Source: Chitinophagaceae bacterium (lineage in GTDB: Bacteria; Bacteroidota; Bacteroidia; Chitinophagales; UBA10324). Taken from it: a stretch of 64,000 nucleotides of DNA. Made by a program: the position numbers and the translations under genes. A model generated the notes under the pieces. It saw only the letters and a list, made by a program, of their open reading frames with translations, made no database searches and was not told the origin of the DNA. Where the stretch lies: assembly GCA_016704325.1 (NCBI GenBank), contig JADJAG010000006.1:248001-312000 (forward strand), given 5' to 3'. Below are positions 55,337 to 64,000 of this stretch, in pieces; the first letter of the stretch is position 1; each line of letters starts with the position of its first letter.

Positions 55337-55469
55337 ATTGTCCGACTAAAATATTGGGGTTTAGGCTGAAACTCAATACTGGCGCGCATCCTATAACCCC
55401 ACGCTTCAGCGTGGGGTTATAGGATGAAACCCGCTCCTGGCGGGCTTTAGCCCACATTAGTCAGACAAT
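55337..55469. mobile_element. 133-bp element with perfect 18-bp central palindrome
   Basis: Outer ends attgtccgacta and tagtcagacaat (one mismatch). In the centre atcctataaccccacgct is followed after two bases by its exact reverse complement. A further pair, cccgctcctggcgggctt, forms another small hairpin. Single copy in the window. It fills much of the 327-bp gap between two plus-strand genes and could act as a terminator for the first. Confidence 0.7.
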
Positions 55470-55610
55470 AGTGATTATTTATAACAAATTCTGCTAAGAT
55501 GAAAAAATATGGAGGCATTACCGGGAAAATAGATGCTCCTGTACTTAATCATATTCTGTGCATGGGATTTTGAGTAGTTTGGTTGCGACGCATTGTTGAA
55601 TGGAAGTACT

Positions 55611-58600
55611 ATGAAAAAAGCTAATACTCATGTTAATATGAATTGGGTATTGTTGATTGTAATTCTTTTGTGGGCGCTTAGGATAAATGCGCAGAGCATA
55701 ACTTCCTTTTCACCTTCATCAGGACCCATTGGTACGGTGGTAACCATCACGGGAACAGGTTTTAGCGCCACGCCATCTGAAAACAGTGTCTTTTTTGGTG
55801 CCACAGGTGCTGCCGTATCTGCTGCTACCGTCACTGAACTTACCGTTACGGTACCAATTGGAGCAAGCTATCATTATATATATGTTACCAACATCACCAC
55901 TAACTTAACTGCTTATTCATCGAAACCTTTCAATGTGACCTACAATTGTGGATCAGCCTCCTTTGCCGCAAAAATGGATTTCAGTGTAGGCACTTCACCA
56001 TACCTGGTTGCAATAAGTGATTTGGATGGAGACGGAAAGCCGGATCTTGCCACTGCGAATGCATCCACTAGTAATGTTTCAGCTATAAGAAATACCGGTT
56101 CTTCCGGAACTGTTTCATTTGCAGCAAGTGTAAACTTCGCCACCGGCGCTACTGCATTAGGTGTAGCAGCCGGTGACTTTGATGGCGATGGAAAGCCGGA
56201 TCTTGCAGTAACAAATCAAGGTGCTTCCACCGTTTCTGTATTACGAAATACCAGCATAATCGGAACAATTTCTTTTGCTGCCAAAGTCGATTTTGCAGTG
56301 GGCACTACCACAAGTTACCCTTTTATCGGAGACCTGGATGGCGATGGCAAACCGGACCTGGCTGTTGCTAATCAAGGCGCCGGAACCGTTTCTGTCTTAA
56401 GAAATACCAGCAGCGGCGCCGGCAATATTTCTTTTGCCCCGAAAGTAGATTACACGGTAGGAGCAAGTCCCAATTTTGATTTTATCGGAGACCTGGACGG
56501 CGACGGCAAGCCCGATCTTGCAGTAAGCAATGTTTCTTCTGCTTCCATATCTACCTTCAGAAATACCAGTGTTCCCGGCACGATCTCCTTTGCTGCTAAA
56601 GTGGATTTCGCTACCGGAACTATTCCGTATGGCCTATCTATGTGCGACCTCGATGGCGATAATAAGCTTGATCTTGTAACCGCAAATTGGCTCGGCAATA
56701 ATATTTCAACATTAAGAAATACCAGCGTCTCCGGCACCATTTCCTTTGCCGCTAAAGTTGACTTTGCCGTTACACTTACCCCACATGGTATTGCCGCAGG
56801 TGACCTCGATGGAGATGGAAGGCCCGATCTCGTTGTAACAAATACAGCTCCTTCAAATAAAATTTCAGTACTCATCAATACCAGCACAACCGGTACTATT
56901 TCTTTCGCTCCCAAAGTGGATTATGCTGTCACCAATAATCCTTACGGAGTGGTTACCGGTGACCTGGATGGAGATGGTAAACTTGATATCGCATCATCAA
57001 ATACCAGCAGCAATTCTGTTTCAGTATTAAGAAATATTGGCAGCGCTTCTTCCATATCCTTTATTTCCTTCACTCCGGAGTCTGGCCCGGTTGGCACAAC
57101 AGTAGTAATAACCGGAACAGGTTTCAGCACAACACTTGCTGATAATATTGTATTGATGGGCGCAACAGAGGCAATCGTATCGGCCGCAACTGCAACATCA
57201 CTTACCGTTACCGTGCCGCTAGGAACCAACTATCAGTACATCACCGTCACCAATCTTTCCACTAACACAACTGCTTATTCCCAAAAACCATTTGTGCCAA
57301 CTCTTGGATGTAGCCCTGCAACGTTTTCACCAAAGGTTGATGTCTCCGGCGGCGCAATGTCTGTGGAGATCTACGATGTGGATGGTGACGGTAAACCCGA
57401 CCTGGTACTGCCGGATTATTTCAATAATGTGGTATGTGTATCAAGAAATACAGGTACTTCAGGAACGATTTCGTTTGCGCCGAAAGTTGATTTTGCATCA
57501 AATGTTCAACCCAATGATGTGGCCTTAGGTGATTTGGACGGAGATGGAAAACTCGATATGGCAGTAGTTCATACAGGAGCTTCTTCTGTTTCAACATATA
57601 AAAACACAAGCACTCCCGGATCAATATCTTTCGAACCCAAAGTTGATTTTGCAGCGGGAACACAACCCGATGGAGTTAAAATAATTGATTTTGATGGAGA
57701 CGGGAAGCCGGACATCGTATCAGCCAATTGGGGAAGCAGCAATATTTCCGTTTTGAGAAACACAACAACTGCCGGGACGATATCTTTTGCAACAGCCGTC
57801 AATTTTGCCACCGGAGTGTTTCCAAATAAACTGGATGTTGGCGACCTGGATGGCGACAGTAAACCGGATATTGCTGTTACCAACTGGAATTCCGCTACCG
57901 TTTCGGTTTTTAGAAATACCTGCAGTTGCGGAACAATTTCCTTCGCCGCTAAAGTGGATTTTGCCACTGGCCCGATTCCGGAATATGTGCATATCGGCGA
58001 TTTGGATGGAGATGGCAAGCGCGACCTCGCATTGGCAAGCAGAAATATTAATGTGGTTTCAACCTACAGAAACCTCAGCACACCCGGAACCATTTCTTTT
58101 GCTGCTAAAGTGGATTTTGCAACCGGTGTTTATCCTTACGGAGTAGCTATCGGCGATTTGAATGGCGACGGAAAACTTGATCTTGCTGTAGCCAATTACA
58201 CTCCTTATACAGTATCAACATACCAAAATAACAGTACGCCCGGTACAATTGCCTTTTCGCCGAAAGTGGATTATGTTACCGGCTCCCCTTTAAGTGTTGC
58301 CTATGATGTCGGCATCAACGATTTTGATGGAGACGGATGGCCCGATCTCGCCGTATCGAAATCAAACAATACAGTAGCAGTGTTCAAAAACGCCTGTACG
58401 CTCATACTTCCAATAGAACTGATTGCTTTTAATGCTAAACAATCAGGTACGGAAGTATTGTTGACCTGGAGCACCGCTTCGGAATTCAACAACGATTATT
58501 ATAGCATAGAGCGCAGTGCGGATGGAACTGATTTTGAAGAAATCGGACAGGTGAAAGGTGCAGGAAACTCAAATATGTTGTTGAATTATTCTTTCCCGGA

Positions 58601-58958
58601 TGTGAACCCACAACAAGGCCTCAACTATTATCGTATTAAGCAAACGGATTTCAATGGCTTGTTTTCGTATTCGAAAATGGAAGCGGTTGTATTTAGTGAA
58701 AAGGAAATAGTGGTAAGTATTTCACCTAATCCATCTTCAGGAATATTTTGGATTGAACTGAACATGCCTGTTTCTCCTGATCTAAGTATCTCGGTAAACA
58801 ATGCAATCGGAAAGACCATCTACACTGTTGAAAATGCCTTTTCTCCAAAGTCAATACAATTTGAAATGAATCTGTCAGATCAACCGGAAGGAATGTATAT
58901 ACTTCAACTCAAGTTGCCCCAGGGAATTTATACAAAGCAATTAATAATTGCCAGGTAA
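55611..58958 (+). CDS. Secreted IPT plus FG-GAP (VCBS) double-propeller protein with T9SS domain
   Basis: 1115 residues from the ATG at 55611, which has ggaag just upstream; an upstream TTG is less likely. A signal peptide ends near LRINAQ. The body is a duplicated block: an IPT/TIG domain (SITSFSPSSGPIGTVVTITG) followed by seven FG-GAP/VCBS repeats, then a second IPT/TIG domain (SFISFTPESGPVGTTVVITG) followed by seven more. Each repeat is about 52 residues with FAAKVDFATG and a calcium-loop-like GDLDGDGKPDLAVAN. Two seven-bladed integrin-like propellers are therefore expected. A fibronectin-like region (LIAFNAKQSGTEVLLTWSTA) and a type A sorting domain (SPNPSSGIFWIEL) end the protein. Surface binding protein, ligand unknown. 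Confidence 0.9.
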   Translation: MKKANTHVNMNWVLLIVILLWALRINAQSITSFSPSSGPIGTVVTITGTGFSATPSENSVFFGATGAAVSAATVTELTVTVPIGASYHYIYVTNITTNLTAYSSKPFNVTYNCGSASFAAKMDFSVGTSPYLVAISDLDGDGKPDLATANASTSNVSAIRNTGSSGTVSFAASVNFATGATALGVAAGDFDGDGKPDLAVTNQGASTVSVLRNTSIIGTISFAAKVDFAVGTTTSYPFIGDLDGDGKPDLAVANQGAGTVSVLRNTSSGAGNISFAPKVDYTVGASPNFDFIGDLDGDGKPDLAVSNVSSASISTFRNTSVPGTISFAAKVDFATGTIPYGLSMCDLDGDNKLDLVTANWLGNNISTLRNTSVSGTISFAAKVDFAVTLTPHGIAAGDLDGDGRPDLVVTNTAPSNKISVLINTSTTGTISFAPKVDYAVTNNPYGVVTGDLDGDGKLDIASSNTSSNSVSVLRNIGSASSISFISFTPESGPVGTTVVITGTGFSTTLADNIVLMGATEAIVSAATATSLTVTVPLGTNYQYITVTNLSTNTTAYSQKPFVPTLGCSPATFSPKVDVSGGAMSVEIYDVDGDGKPDLVLPDYFNNVVCVSRNTGTSGTISFAPKVDFASNVQPNDVALGDLDGDGKLDMAVVHTGASSVSTYKNTSTPGSISFEPKVDFAAGTQPDGVKIIDFDGDGKPDIVSANWGSSNISVLRNTTTAGTISFATAVNFATGVFPNKLDVGDLDGDSKPDIAVTNWNSATVSVFRNTCSCGTISFAAKVDFATGPIPEYVHIGDLDGDGKRDLALASRNINVVSTYRNLSTPGTISFAAKVDFATGVYPYGVAIGDLNGDGKLDLAVANYTPYTVSTYQNNSTPGTIAFSPKVDYVTGSPLSVAYDVGINDFDGDGWPDLAVSKSNNTVAVFKNACTLILPIELIAFNAKQSGTEVLLTWSTASEFNNDYYSIERSADGTDFEEIGQVKGAGNSNMLLNYSFPDVNPQQGLNYYRIKQTDFNGLFSYSKMEAVVFSEKEIVVSISPNPSSGIFWIELNMPVSPDLSISVNNAIGKTIYTVENAFSPKSIQFEMNLSDQPEGMYILQLKLPQGIYTKQLIIAR

Positions 58959-58971
58959 AAATTTTTTCAAC

Positions 58972-59035
58972 AATTCAACAGTTCAACAGTTTAACAATTT
59001 AACCATTCAACCATTTAACCATTCAACCCTTCAAC
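58972..59035. repeat. Octanucleotide array filling a convergent junction
   Basis: Eight 8-bp units in phase: aattcaac, agttcaac, agtttaac, aatttaac, cattcaac, catttaac, cattcaac, ccttcaac. It spans nearly the whole 79 bp between the convergent FG-GAP and GH16 genes and stops two bases before the GH16 TAG stop. Confidence 0.82.
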
Positions 59036-59037
59036 CC

Positions 59038-60393
59038 CTACTTAACCAACCGCCCAACATAAAACTCCTCCGTCTCATTCCTGATATGCAGAAAGTAAAC
59101 GCCATGCGGCCAGTTTTTTGTATCCAGCACATTCCATTGTGAAGTAAGCGTGCCCGATGCAATCAGCAGGCCAATAGCATTGTAAACACTGTATTGACTG
59201 TTTGCTTGAAAATTCTTGAATGATATAGTAACAACATCTTTTACAGGATTCGGATAAACACTAAGGACCGGTGTTTCATTAATTTCAGGCACATCAACGG
59301 TCTCTAATTGGTACACGCGTACGTAATCAACTTCCATGGTAGCGGGAAAAACAGTAGAAGCATCCGGATTGCCCGGCCAGTTACCTCCAACAGCCACATT
59401 CAGCAGAAAAAAGAAAGGCTTCTGAAAAATCGGGGTGCTGTTGGTGTAGGCAGCATAATCAAATTGGTAATAAATGAAATCATCAACATAGAATTGGATA
59501 TGGGTTTCATTCCAGATGGCGCCATAAACATGAAATTCGGATTCATCTATTGGAACAGAACTGCCTTCATAGGCATGACTCACATTGTTATACCAATGCA
59601 CGGTTCCATTGGTAAGGCTTTCATTGTTTACATGTTCCATCACATCTATTTCACCACATTGCGGCCATCCGACCTGATCGAAGTTGGCACCCAGCATCCA
59701 GAAGGCTGGCCATATGCCCTGACCAACAGGTATCTTAATCCGTGATTCGATTTTGCCATGTTGAAATTCATATAAATCTCTTGTAATAATACGGGAAGAG
59801 GTATAAGAACTGCTGCCGGTAGTTTCTTCAAGAGCAGTTATTTTAAGGCTTCCATTACTCACCGTTAAATTTTGGGGATTGGCTGTATAATACTGCAATT
59901 CATTATTCCCCCAGCCTCCGGCACCTATTTCAGGAGTCCATATACTGGTGTTGAGTGAAGTGCCGTCAAATTCATCTGACCAGGATAGCGTCCAGTTAGA
60001 TTGATTGGGAGCAATGCAATTGCTGCACAATCCCCAGCAAACAACATCCAGGATCGAATCTGATTGAATGGTAAGTTTCCTGTTAGTGAAATTCCCGCTG
60101 GATACGGTGCAAGAGGTGCTGGCAGAAAGATTTTCCTGTCCGGTCCAGCTGTCGAAAGAAAATTTATATTCGTAAGTACCGGCATTCATGTTAATGGTCG
60201 CTTCCCAGATGCCGTCATTATCAGTATCCGTCATGGCATTACAGTTACCGCACCAATTGTTGAAAGTGCCATTCACTTCCGGAGTTTCAAATCCGCTAAT
60301 ACCATTCAGGTTTAGCCGGAAGGTTACCGAATAGGCATTTACAATGGAAGTTGTAAAAAGGAAGCACAGCAGAACAAGGCAGGAACGTAACAT
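59038..60393 (-). CDS. Secreted GH16 beta-glucanase with T9SS domain
   Basis: 451 residues. A signal peptide ends near residue 20 (IVNAYS). Residues 21-100 form a starch-binding-like/E-set domain (VNGTFNNWCGNCNAMTDTDN, then YEYKFSFDSW). Residues about 135-365 are the GH16 jelly roll: NWTLSWSDEFDGTSLNTSIW, NELQYYTANPQN, and the catalytic motif GEIDVMEHVN with nucleophile E248 and acid/base E253 (the five-residue spacing ExDxxE with an extra residue fits laminarinases). Likely substrate: beta-1,3- or 1,3-1,4-glucan. The C-terminus is a type A sorting domain (VYPNPVKDVVTISF, then GVYFLHIRNE). Released or surface-bound through T9SS, like its neighbours. Confidence 0.93.
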   Translation of the reverse strand: MLRSCLVLLCFLFTTSIVNAYSVTFRLNLNGISGFETPEVNGTFNNWCGNCNAMTDTDNDGIWEATINMNAGTYEYKFSFDSWTGQENLSASTSCTVSSGNFTNRKLTIQSDSILDVVCWGLCSNCIAPNQSNWTLSWSDEFDGTSLNTSIWTPEIGAGGWGNNELQYYTANPQNLTVSNGSLKITALEETTGSSSYTSSRIITRDLYEFQHGKIESRIKIPVGQGIWPAFWMLGANFDQVGWPQCGEIDVMEHVNNESLTNGTVHWYNNVSHAYEGSSVPIDESEFHVYGAIWNETHIQFYVDDFIYYQFDYAAYTNSTPIFQKPFFFLLNVAVGGNWPGNPDASTVFPATMEVDYVRVYQLETVDVPEINETPVLSVYPNPVKDVVTISFKNFQANSQYSVYNAIGLLIASGTLTSQWNVLDTKNWPHGVYFLHIRNETEEFYVGRLVK

Positions 60394-60458
60394 GCAGCAG
60401 GTTTTTGTTAAAAGTACAAATAGTTAGGGAATTTCAACACTGCTCCGTCAGAAAGGCT

Positions 60459-61451
60459 GTACGACAATTTGGTTATTGAAAATTGTGTGTTCAATTATGA
60501 CACATCATTGCCATGAGGAACGACGAAGCAATCCCACCACGAAGCGTCATTGTAAGAAAGAACGACGAAACAATCCCCAAGTACTACTAAACTAATAATT
60601 GGTTCTAATCAGGAGATTGCTTCATCCCGCCATTGGGACTTTGATAATTCAAACATTGTATGGGCGGGATTCGCAATGACGGTATATCAATGCGTCATTG
60701 ATTGGTGAAACCACGAAGCAATCCCCGCCACGAAGCGTCATTGCGAGGAGGAACGACGAAGCAATCCCCAAGTACTACTAAACTAATAATTGGTTCTAAT
60801 CAGGGGATTGCTTCATCCTGCCATTGGGACTTTGATAATTCAAACATTATATGGGCGGGATTCGCAATGACGGTTTATTGATGCATCCTTGCATGGTGAA
60901 ACCACGAAGGAATCCCCACCACGAAGCAATCCCCACCCCGAAGCGTCATTGCGAGGAGGAACCACGAAGCAATCCCCACCCCGAAGCGTCATTGCGAGGC
61001 GAAACGACGAAGCAATCGCCAAGTACTACTAAACTAATAATTGGTTCTAATCAGGGGATTGCTTCATCCCGCCATTGGGACTTTGATAATTCAAACATTA
61101 TATGGGCGGGATTCGCAATGACGGTTTATCGATGCATCCTTGCATGGTGAAACCACAAAGGAATCCCCACCACGAAGCAATCCCCACCCCGAAGCGTCAT
61201 TGCGAGGAGGAACGACGAAGCAATCCCCAAGTACTACTAAACTAATAATTGGTTCTAATCAGGGGATTGCTTCATCCTGCCATTGGGACTTTGATAATTC
61301 AAACATTGTATGTGCGAGATTCGCAATGACGGTTTATCGATGCATCCTTGCATGGTGAAACGACGAAGCAATCCCATCACGAAGATGCCAGGTCACCAAA
61401 AAGTAAAATCACTGATGATCCTCCGACCCTTCTTCGCGAATTGTCTTTTAC
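60459..61451. mobile_element. Expanded GTACGACAATT element with REP-like tandem units
   Basis: 993 bp. It begins gtacgacaatttggttattg and ends with ctcttcttcgcgaattgtct-like sequence (decayed right tip). The internal unit runs gaagcaatccccaagtacta, then aattggttctaatcagggga, then ttgcttcatcccgccattgg, and gggcgggattcgcaatgacg. It occurs four times (gtactactaa at 60581, 60772, 61023 and 61231, spaced 191, 251 and 208 bp) with smaller inserts of cacgaagcaatccccacccc. It is the same element as 8987-9366, inverted and expanded. Small ORFs here only translate the repeat. Confidence 0.75.
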
Positions 61452-61556
61452 ACCGCCGCCTTGTATTCTCCGCTGCAACATAGCAGGGAGGTAGTGGGAC
61501 ACAGGGGAATTCCATGCTATACTATTATTTCCCAACCCATTTTTATATATTGCTAA

Positions 61557-61778
61557 ATGTCTTTAAAAACACTACACGATCTTCCAAATGAATTATACTT
61601 CTGCACATTCACTTGCACCAATTGGCTATCCTTGTTTGAAATTACACAGTCTTATGATGAAATTTATAAGTGGTTTGTAATTGCCCATAAGAAAAACTTT
61701 CGGACATGCTCATTTGTCATTATGCCAAACTCCCGAAAAAGCGGGACGTTTCATTATGGTATGCTTAGGTGGTATTGA
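61557..61778 (+). pseudogene. Truncated REP-associated tyrosine transposase (Y1/RAYT)
   Basis: Only 73 residues remain: NELYFCTFTCTNWLSLFEIT, YDEIYKWFVIAHKKNF and SFVIMPN. These match the N-terminus of RAYT/Y1_Tnp proteins up to the point where the HUH metal-binding motif (usually MPNHxH) should begin. After VIMPN the sequence changes to unrelated residues and stops, so the catalytic histidines and tyrosine are gone. Whole proteins are about 180 residues. The remnant starts about 105 bp after the palindromic array at 60459-61451, the usual arrangement of RAYT genes with their REP sequences. It cannot be active itself. Confidence 0.8.
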
Positions 61779-62220
61779 ATATAATTGTAAGCCGTTAAAA
61801 TTTTTGATTTATTCTCGAACTCAACCGAGTTTGTCAAAGTAGCCGGTGCTTTTGTGTCAGTCAGCTTTTTCACGCCGCTGCCGATGAACGAAAGTCATCT
61901 AATTGGAGTATGCAATTAATGTGATCAAACCCGGATTTTAATTCCATGTTTCTGTTACTTCTGCACACTTGTTAGCTAAGAATAGTCAGTATTTGCACTA
62001 TTAACAAATTCAACCCCATCTTGAAAAATCATTCTTTTAGACTATTGCCCAATGCGAGTGATCACTCTATTTTTGATAACAGTAATGCATGTAAAAATGT
62101 ATAAAGCATGGATGGGCCTGATGCATTTTGTTTAGAATGACGTTGAAATGCTTTCTGTTCAACTTTTCACGGGTTGATTTGCGAGTAAATTTATTCTGTA
62201 TAAAGTTCTATTTGTATTTT
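61779..62220. other. Intergenic region, nothing recognised
   Basis: 442 bp between the transposase remnant and the RHS-like gene. It shows no ORF, repeat or promoter that I can support. Confidence 0.4.
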
Positions 62221-64000
62221 ATGAAAAGCTACCTGAGAGTATTAATACTATTGCAACTGTTGGGGAGCACTTCTCTTCAATCACAACCCGTTGACCCTTT
62301 AAATGTATCTGTAATACCTCCGGCTCCAACAGCAGCGGCACTTGCAAAGTATGCACTTACACCTGTCAGTCTCAGCGCAGGAATTCCAAATATTGATATC
62401 CCTTTGTATGAGATTGCAGAGCGTGATATCAATCTGATGGTATCTCTGTCTTACCATGGAGGAGGGATTAAAGTAGGCCAGATTGCATCATGGACAGGCA
62501 TGGGTTGGTCGTTGAATGCAGGAGGAGTAGTCACAAGAACAGTGATGGGTCTCCCGGATGAAAGACCTCTCGCAGGATTTATGCATAATACAGAAAGCAT
62601 TTCTGAGTTCTTAAACTATTCCCCGATACAACATCATGAGTATTTGCAAAGTATTGCCGACCATCAGATCGATGTTCAGCCCGATGAGTTCTTTTTTAAT
62701 TTCGCCGGTTATGCCGGAAGGTTTGTTATTGAAGGCGTTGACCCTGATGGATTCCTCATCATACATACGATACCGTATCAAAATTTCAAAATTATTGCGG
62801 AACAACAACTAACCTATTTTAAGATTATTACGCCCGATGGGATGACCTATCATTTTAATAATATAGAACTTACACGTGCTACAACAGTGTGTGAAGGAGG
62901 TGGCGATGAACAGATTGACGAGAGTATTAAATCATCCTGGTATTTGGAATCTATAACCGGTGTTAATGGCACTGTCATTACATTTGACTATGCAGATGGT
63001 ACCATTCTTTATTATGCCACAACCAGTGAATCCCGGTTAGAAGATCCCTGGTTGTATTGTACCGATCATGATACGGAATGCAACACAGATATTGAGATCG
63101 CATTAAAACGACTGCAGTCTATTAACTTTTCTAATGGCACGGTTCGGTTTTTTGCAGAAACGGAGCGGGAAGATGCAGAGTACGATTATGCTTTATCAAG
63201 GATTGAAGTGGTGAATAAGCAGGAGGAGATAATCAGATCTTACCACTTTCAATATGATTATCACCCTATCGAACCAATTAATTGCAATGATCGGGAATGC
63301 AAGCGGCTGATGCTGACTTCTATAACAGAAAAAGGGAAAGGAGCCATTGAGCTACCACCTTATGAGTTTGTATATGATCCTACTCCCTTACCAGCACGAA
63401 ACTCCAAAGCGCAGGACCATTGGGGCTTCTACAATGGGGCACTTTCGAATCAAACACTCGTGCCTGCTTACCCGGAAGAGGAATGCGAATCTTTTAACGG
63501 AGCTGCAGATGGTGCAAACCGATTGCCCAATTTCAGTTTTGCAAAAGCGGCTGTGCTTACCGGTCTGCTTTATCCTTCCGGAGGCACTGCAACTTATACC
63601 TATGAGGAGAATCGTTTTGGCAGATACCAGGATCAGTTAGGTGTAGATACGTTTGAAGCCAATGAAATACCCAGGATAGATCTCAGTGCATTCGCCTCTT
63701 CAAATGGCGTAAACAGTACAAAGCCGGCTGATACATTTGTAGTAAATGCGGATCAGATTGTACGCATATCAACTTCAATTGAATTTGGTAATCCTCCATG
63801 CGAATGTGAAGCCTCCGTGAGGCTTATCAATAGCAATGGACAAGTACTTTTTGAAAGGGGTGATGAAGATGCATATGAAAACTGCCTCTTTCTGCCGGCA
63901 GGAACGTATTACCTGACTTCAGAAATGATAGGTTCCGGACCAACGGCTCATGCAACCATAACAACGTATTACTATGAATTGCAGAACGATACGATTAAGT
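62221..64000 (+). CDS. RHS/SpvB-like giant secreted protein, N-terminal part (3' partial)
   Basis: The frame is open from the ATG at 62221 through the right edge (593 codons). A signal peptide ends near residue 22 (STSLQSQ). Residues about 30-110 carry the Bacteroidota RHS-protein N-terminus: VSVIPPAPTAAALAKYALTP, ISLYEI-like IDIPLYEI, then GGGIKVGQIASWTGMGW and SLNAGGVVTRTV, which corresponds to the GLGW-x-L motif of SpvB/TcdB shells. Later YGWGFY-like DHWGFYNGALSNQ and YPSGGTATYTYEENRFG also fit. Such proteins are usually 1000-2500 residues with RHS repeats and a variable C-terminal toxin or other tip, all beyond the window. Likely exported and surface-associated. I see no immunity gene. 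Confidence 0.85.
   Translation, partial: MKSYLRVLILLQLLGSTSLQSQPVDPLNVSVIPPAPTAAALAKYALTPVSLSAGIPNIDIPLYEIAERDINLMVSLSYHGGGIKVGQIASWTGMGWSLNAGGVVTRTVMGLPDERPLAGFMHNTESISEFLNYSPIQHHEYLQSIADHQIDVQPDEFFFNFAGYAGRFVIEGVDPDGFLIIHTIPYQNFKIIAEQQLTYFKIITPDGMTYHFNNIELTRATTVCEGGGDEQIDESIKSSWYLESITGVNGTVITFDYADGTILYYATTSESRLEDPWLYCTDHDTECNTDIEIALKRLQSINFSNGTVRFFAETEREDAEYDYALSRIEVVNKQEEIIRSYHFQYDYHPIEPINCNDRECKRLMLTSITEKGKGAIELPPYEFVYDPTPLPARNSKAQDHWGFYNGALSNQTLVPAYPEEECESFNGAADGANRLPNFSFAKAAVLTGLLYPSGGTATYTYEENRFGRYQDQLGVDTFEANEIPRIDLSAFASSNGVNSTKPADTFVVNADQIVRISTSIEFGNPPCECEASVRLINSNGQVLFERGDEDAYENCLFLPAGTYYLTSEMIGSGPTAHATITTYYYELQNDTIK

Noticed and set aside
60459..61451. CRISPR array or tandem small genes between GH16 and RHS genes
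   Set aside because: Units are of uneven length (191-251 bp), palindromic and without unique spacers. The small ORFs at 60851-61358 are translations of the repeat with recurring identical peptides.
1..64000. tRNA, rRNA, riboswitch or replication origin
   Set aside because: I looked for cloverleaf-like GC-rich segments, conserved rRNA stretches, riboswitch-like leaders before metabolic genes and DnaA-box clusters and saw none. A covariance-model search would be needed to exclude small RNAs.

Overview
The window comes from a Bacteroidota chromosome, probably Chitinophagales or a related order of environmental gliding-type bacteria. The evidence is nine or ten secreted proteins ending in type IX secretion (T9SS) type A sorting domains, SprB-type adhesin repeats, a gingipain-like (C25) sortase next to a PorV-type barrel, a Reg_prop/Y_Y_Y histidine kinase, and promoters of the Bacteroidota form (TTG, 17-19 bp, TAnnTTTG). 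I cannot name a species. I saw no rRNA, tRNA, CRISPR array, riboswitch or origin.

Layout. 1-5.8 kb: three secreted T9SS cargo proteins in a row (MopE-motif protein cut by the left edge, 12-repeat kelch protein, sulfatase). 5.9-9.4 kb: a PLP trans-sulfuration enzyme, a DinB protein and a small lipoprotein. 9.5-14.2 kb: a minus-strand serine biosynthesis group, serC, an Fnr-like regulator with a cysteine cluster, serA, DUF1015 and a tiny HExxH protein. 14.4-21.9 kb: nucleoside phosphorylase, universal stress protein, a 10-unit hairpin array, a secreted protein, then a LapA-like protein with a GT4/GT5 glycosyltransferase and a GH57 alpha-glucan enzyme. 22.4-27 kb: response regulator, propeller histidine kinase, second response regulator. 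27.4-33.4 kb: an 1818-residue SprB-repeat adhesin built of eight 453-bp units, followed by two broken copies of its own 3' end. 33.4-42 kb: HscA-like chaperone and a PorU2/PorV2-like T9SS pair. 42-49.8 kb: an IS4-type insertion sequence inside an older repeat, tyrS, a CoA-type Nudix hydrolase, two outer-membrane barrels and a DinB protein. 49.9-60.4 kb: four more secreted T9SS proteins (alpha/beta hydrolase, 7-unit propeller, IPT plus 2x7 FG-GAP protein, GH16 glucanase). 60.4-64 kb: a large palindromic repeat array, a truncated REP-associated transposase and the start of an RHS/SpvB-like giant protein that runs off the right edge.

How it fits together. Most of the coding capacity serves the cell surface: catalytic or propeller domains carry exchangeable C-terminal cassettes (MopE calcium-binding-like motif, Ig-like domains, sorting domain) exported by T9SS, and PorU2/PorV2 may process or anchor a subset of them. 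The housekeeping genes between them (serC/serA, tyrS, hscA, Nudix) are ordinary.

The most unusual content is non-coding. At least seven families of palindromic or tandem elements fill the intergenic spaces. One family has terminal inverted repeats reading GTACGACAAATT and carries arrays of 7-bp and 8-bp units around a GCGGCGAAGCCG-type core. Such 7/8-bp arrays occupy five of the six convergent gene junctions and often start at the TAG stop codon of the minus-strand gene.
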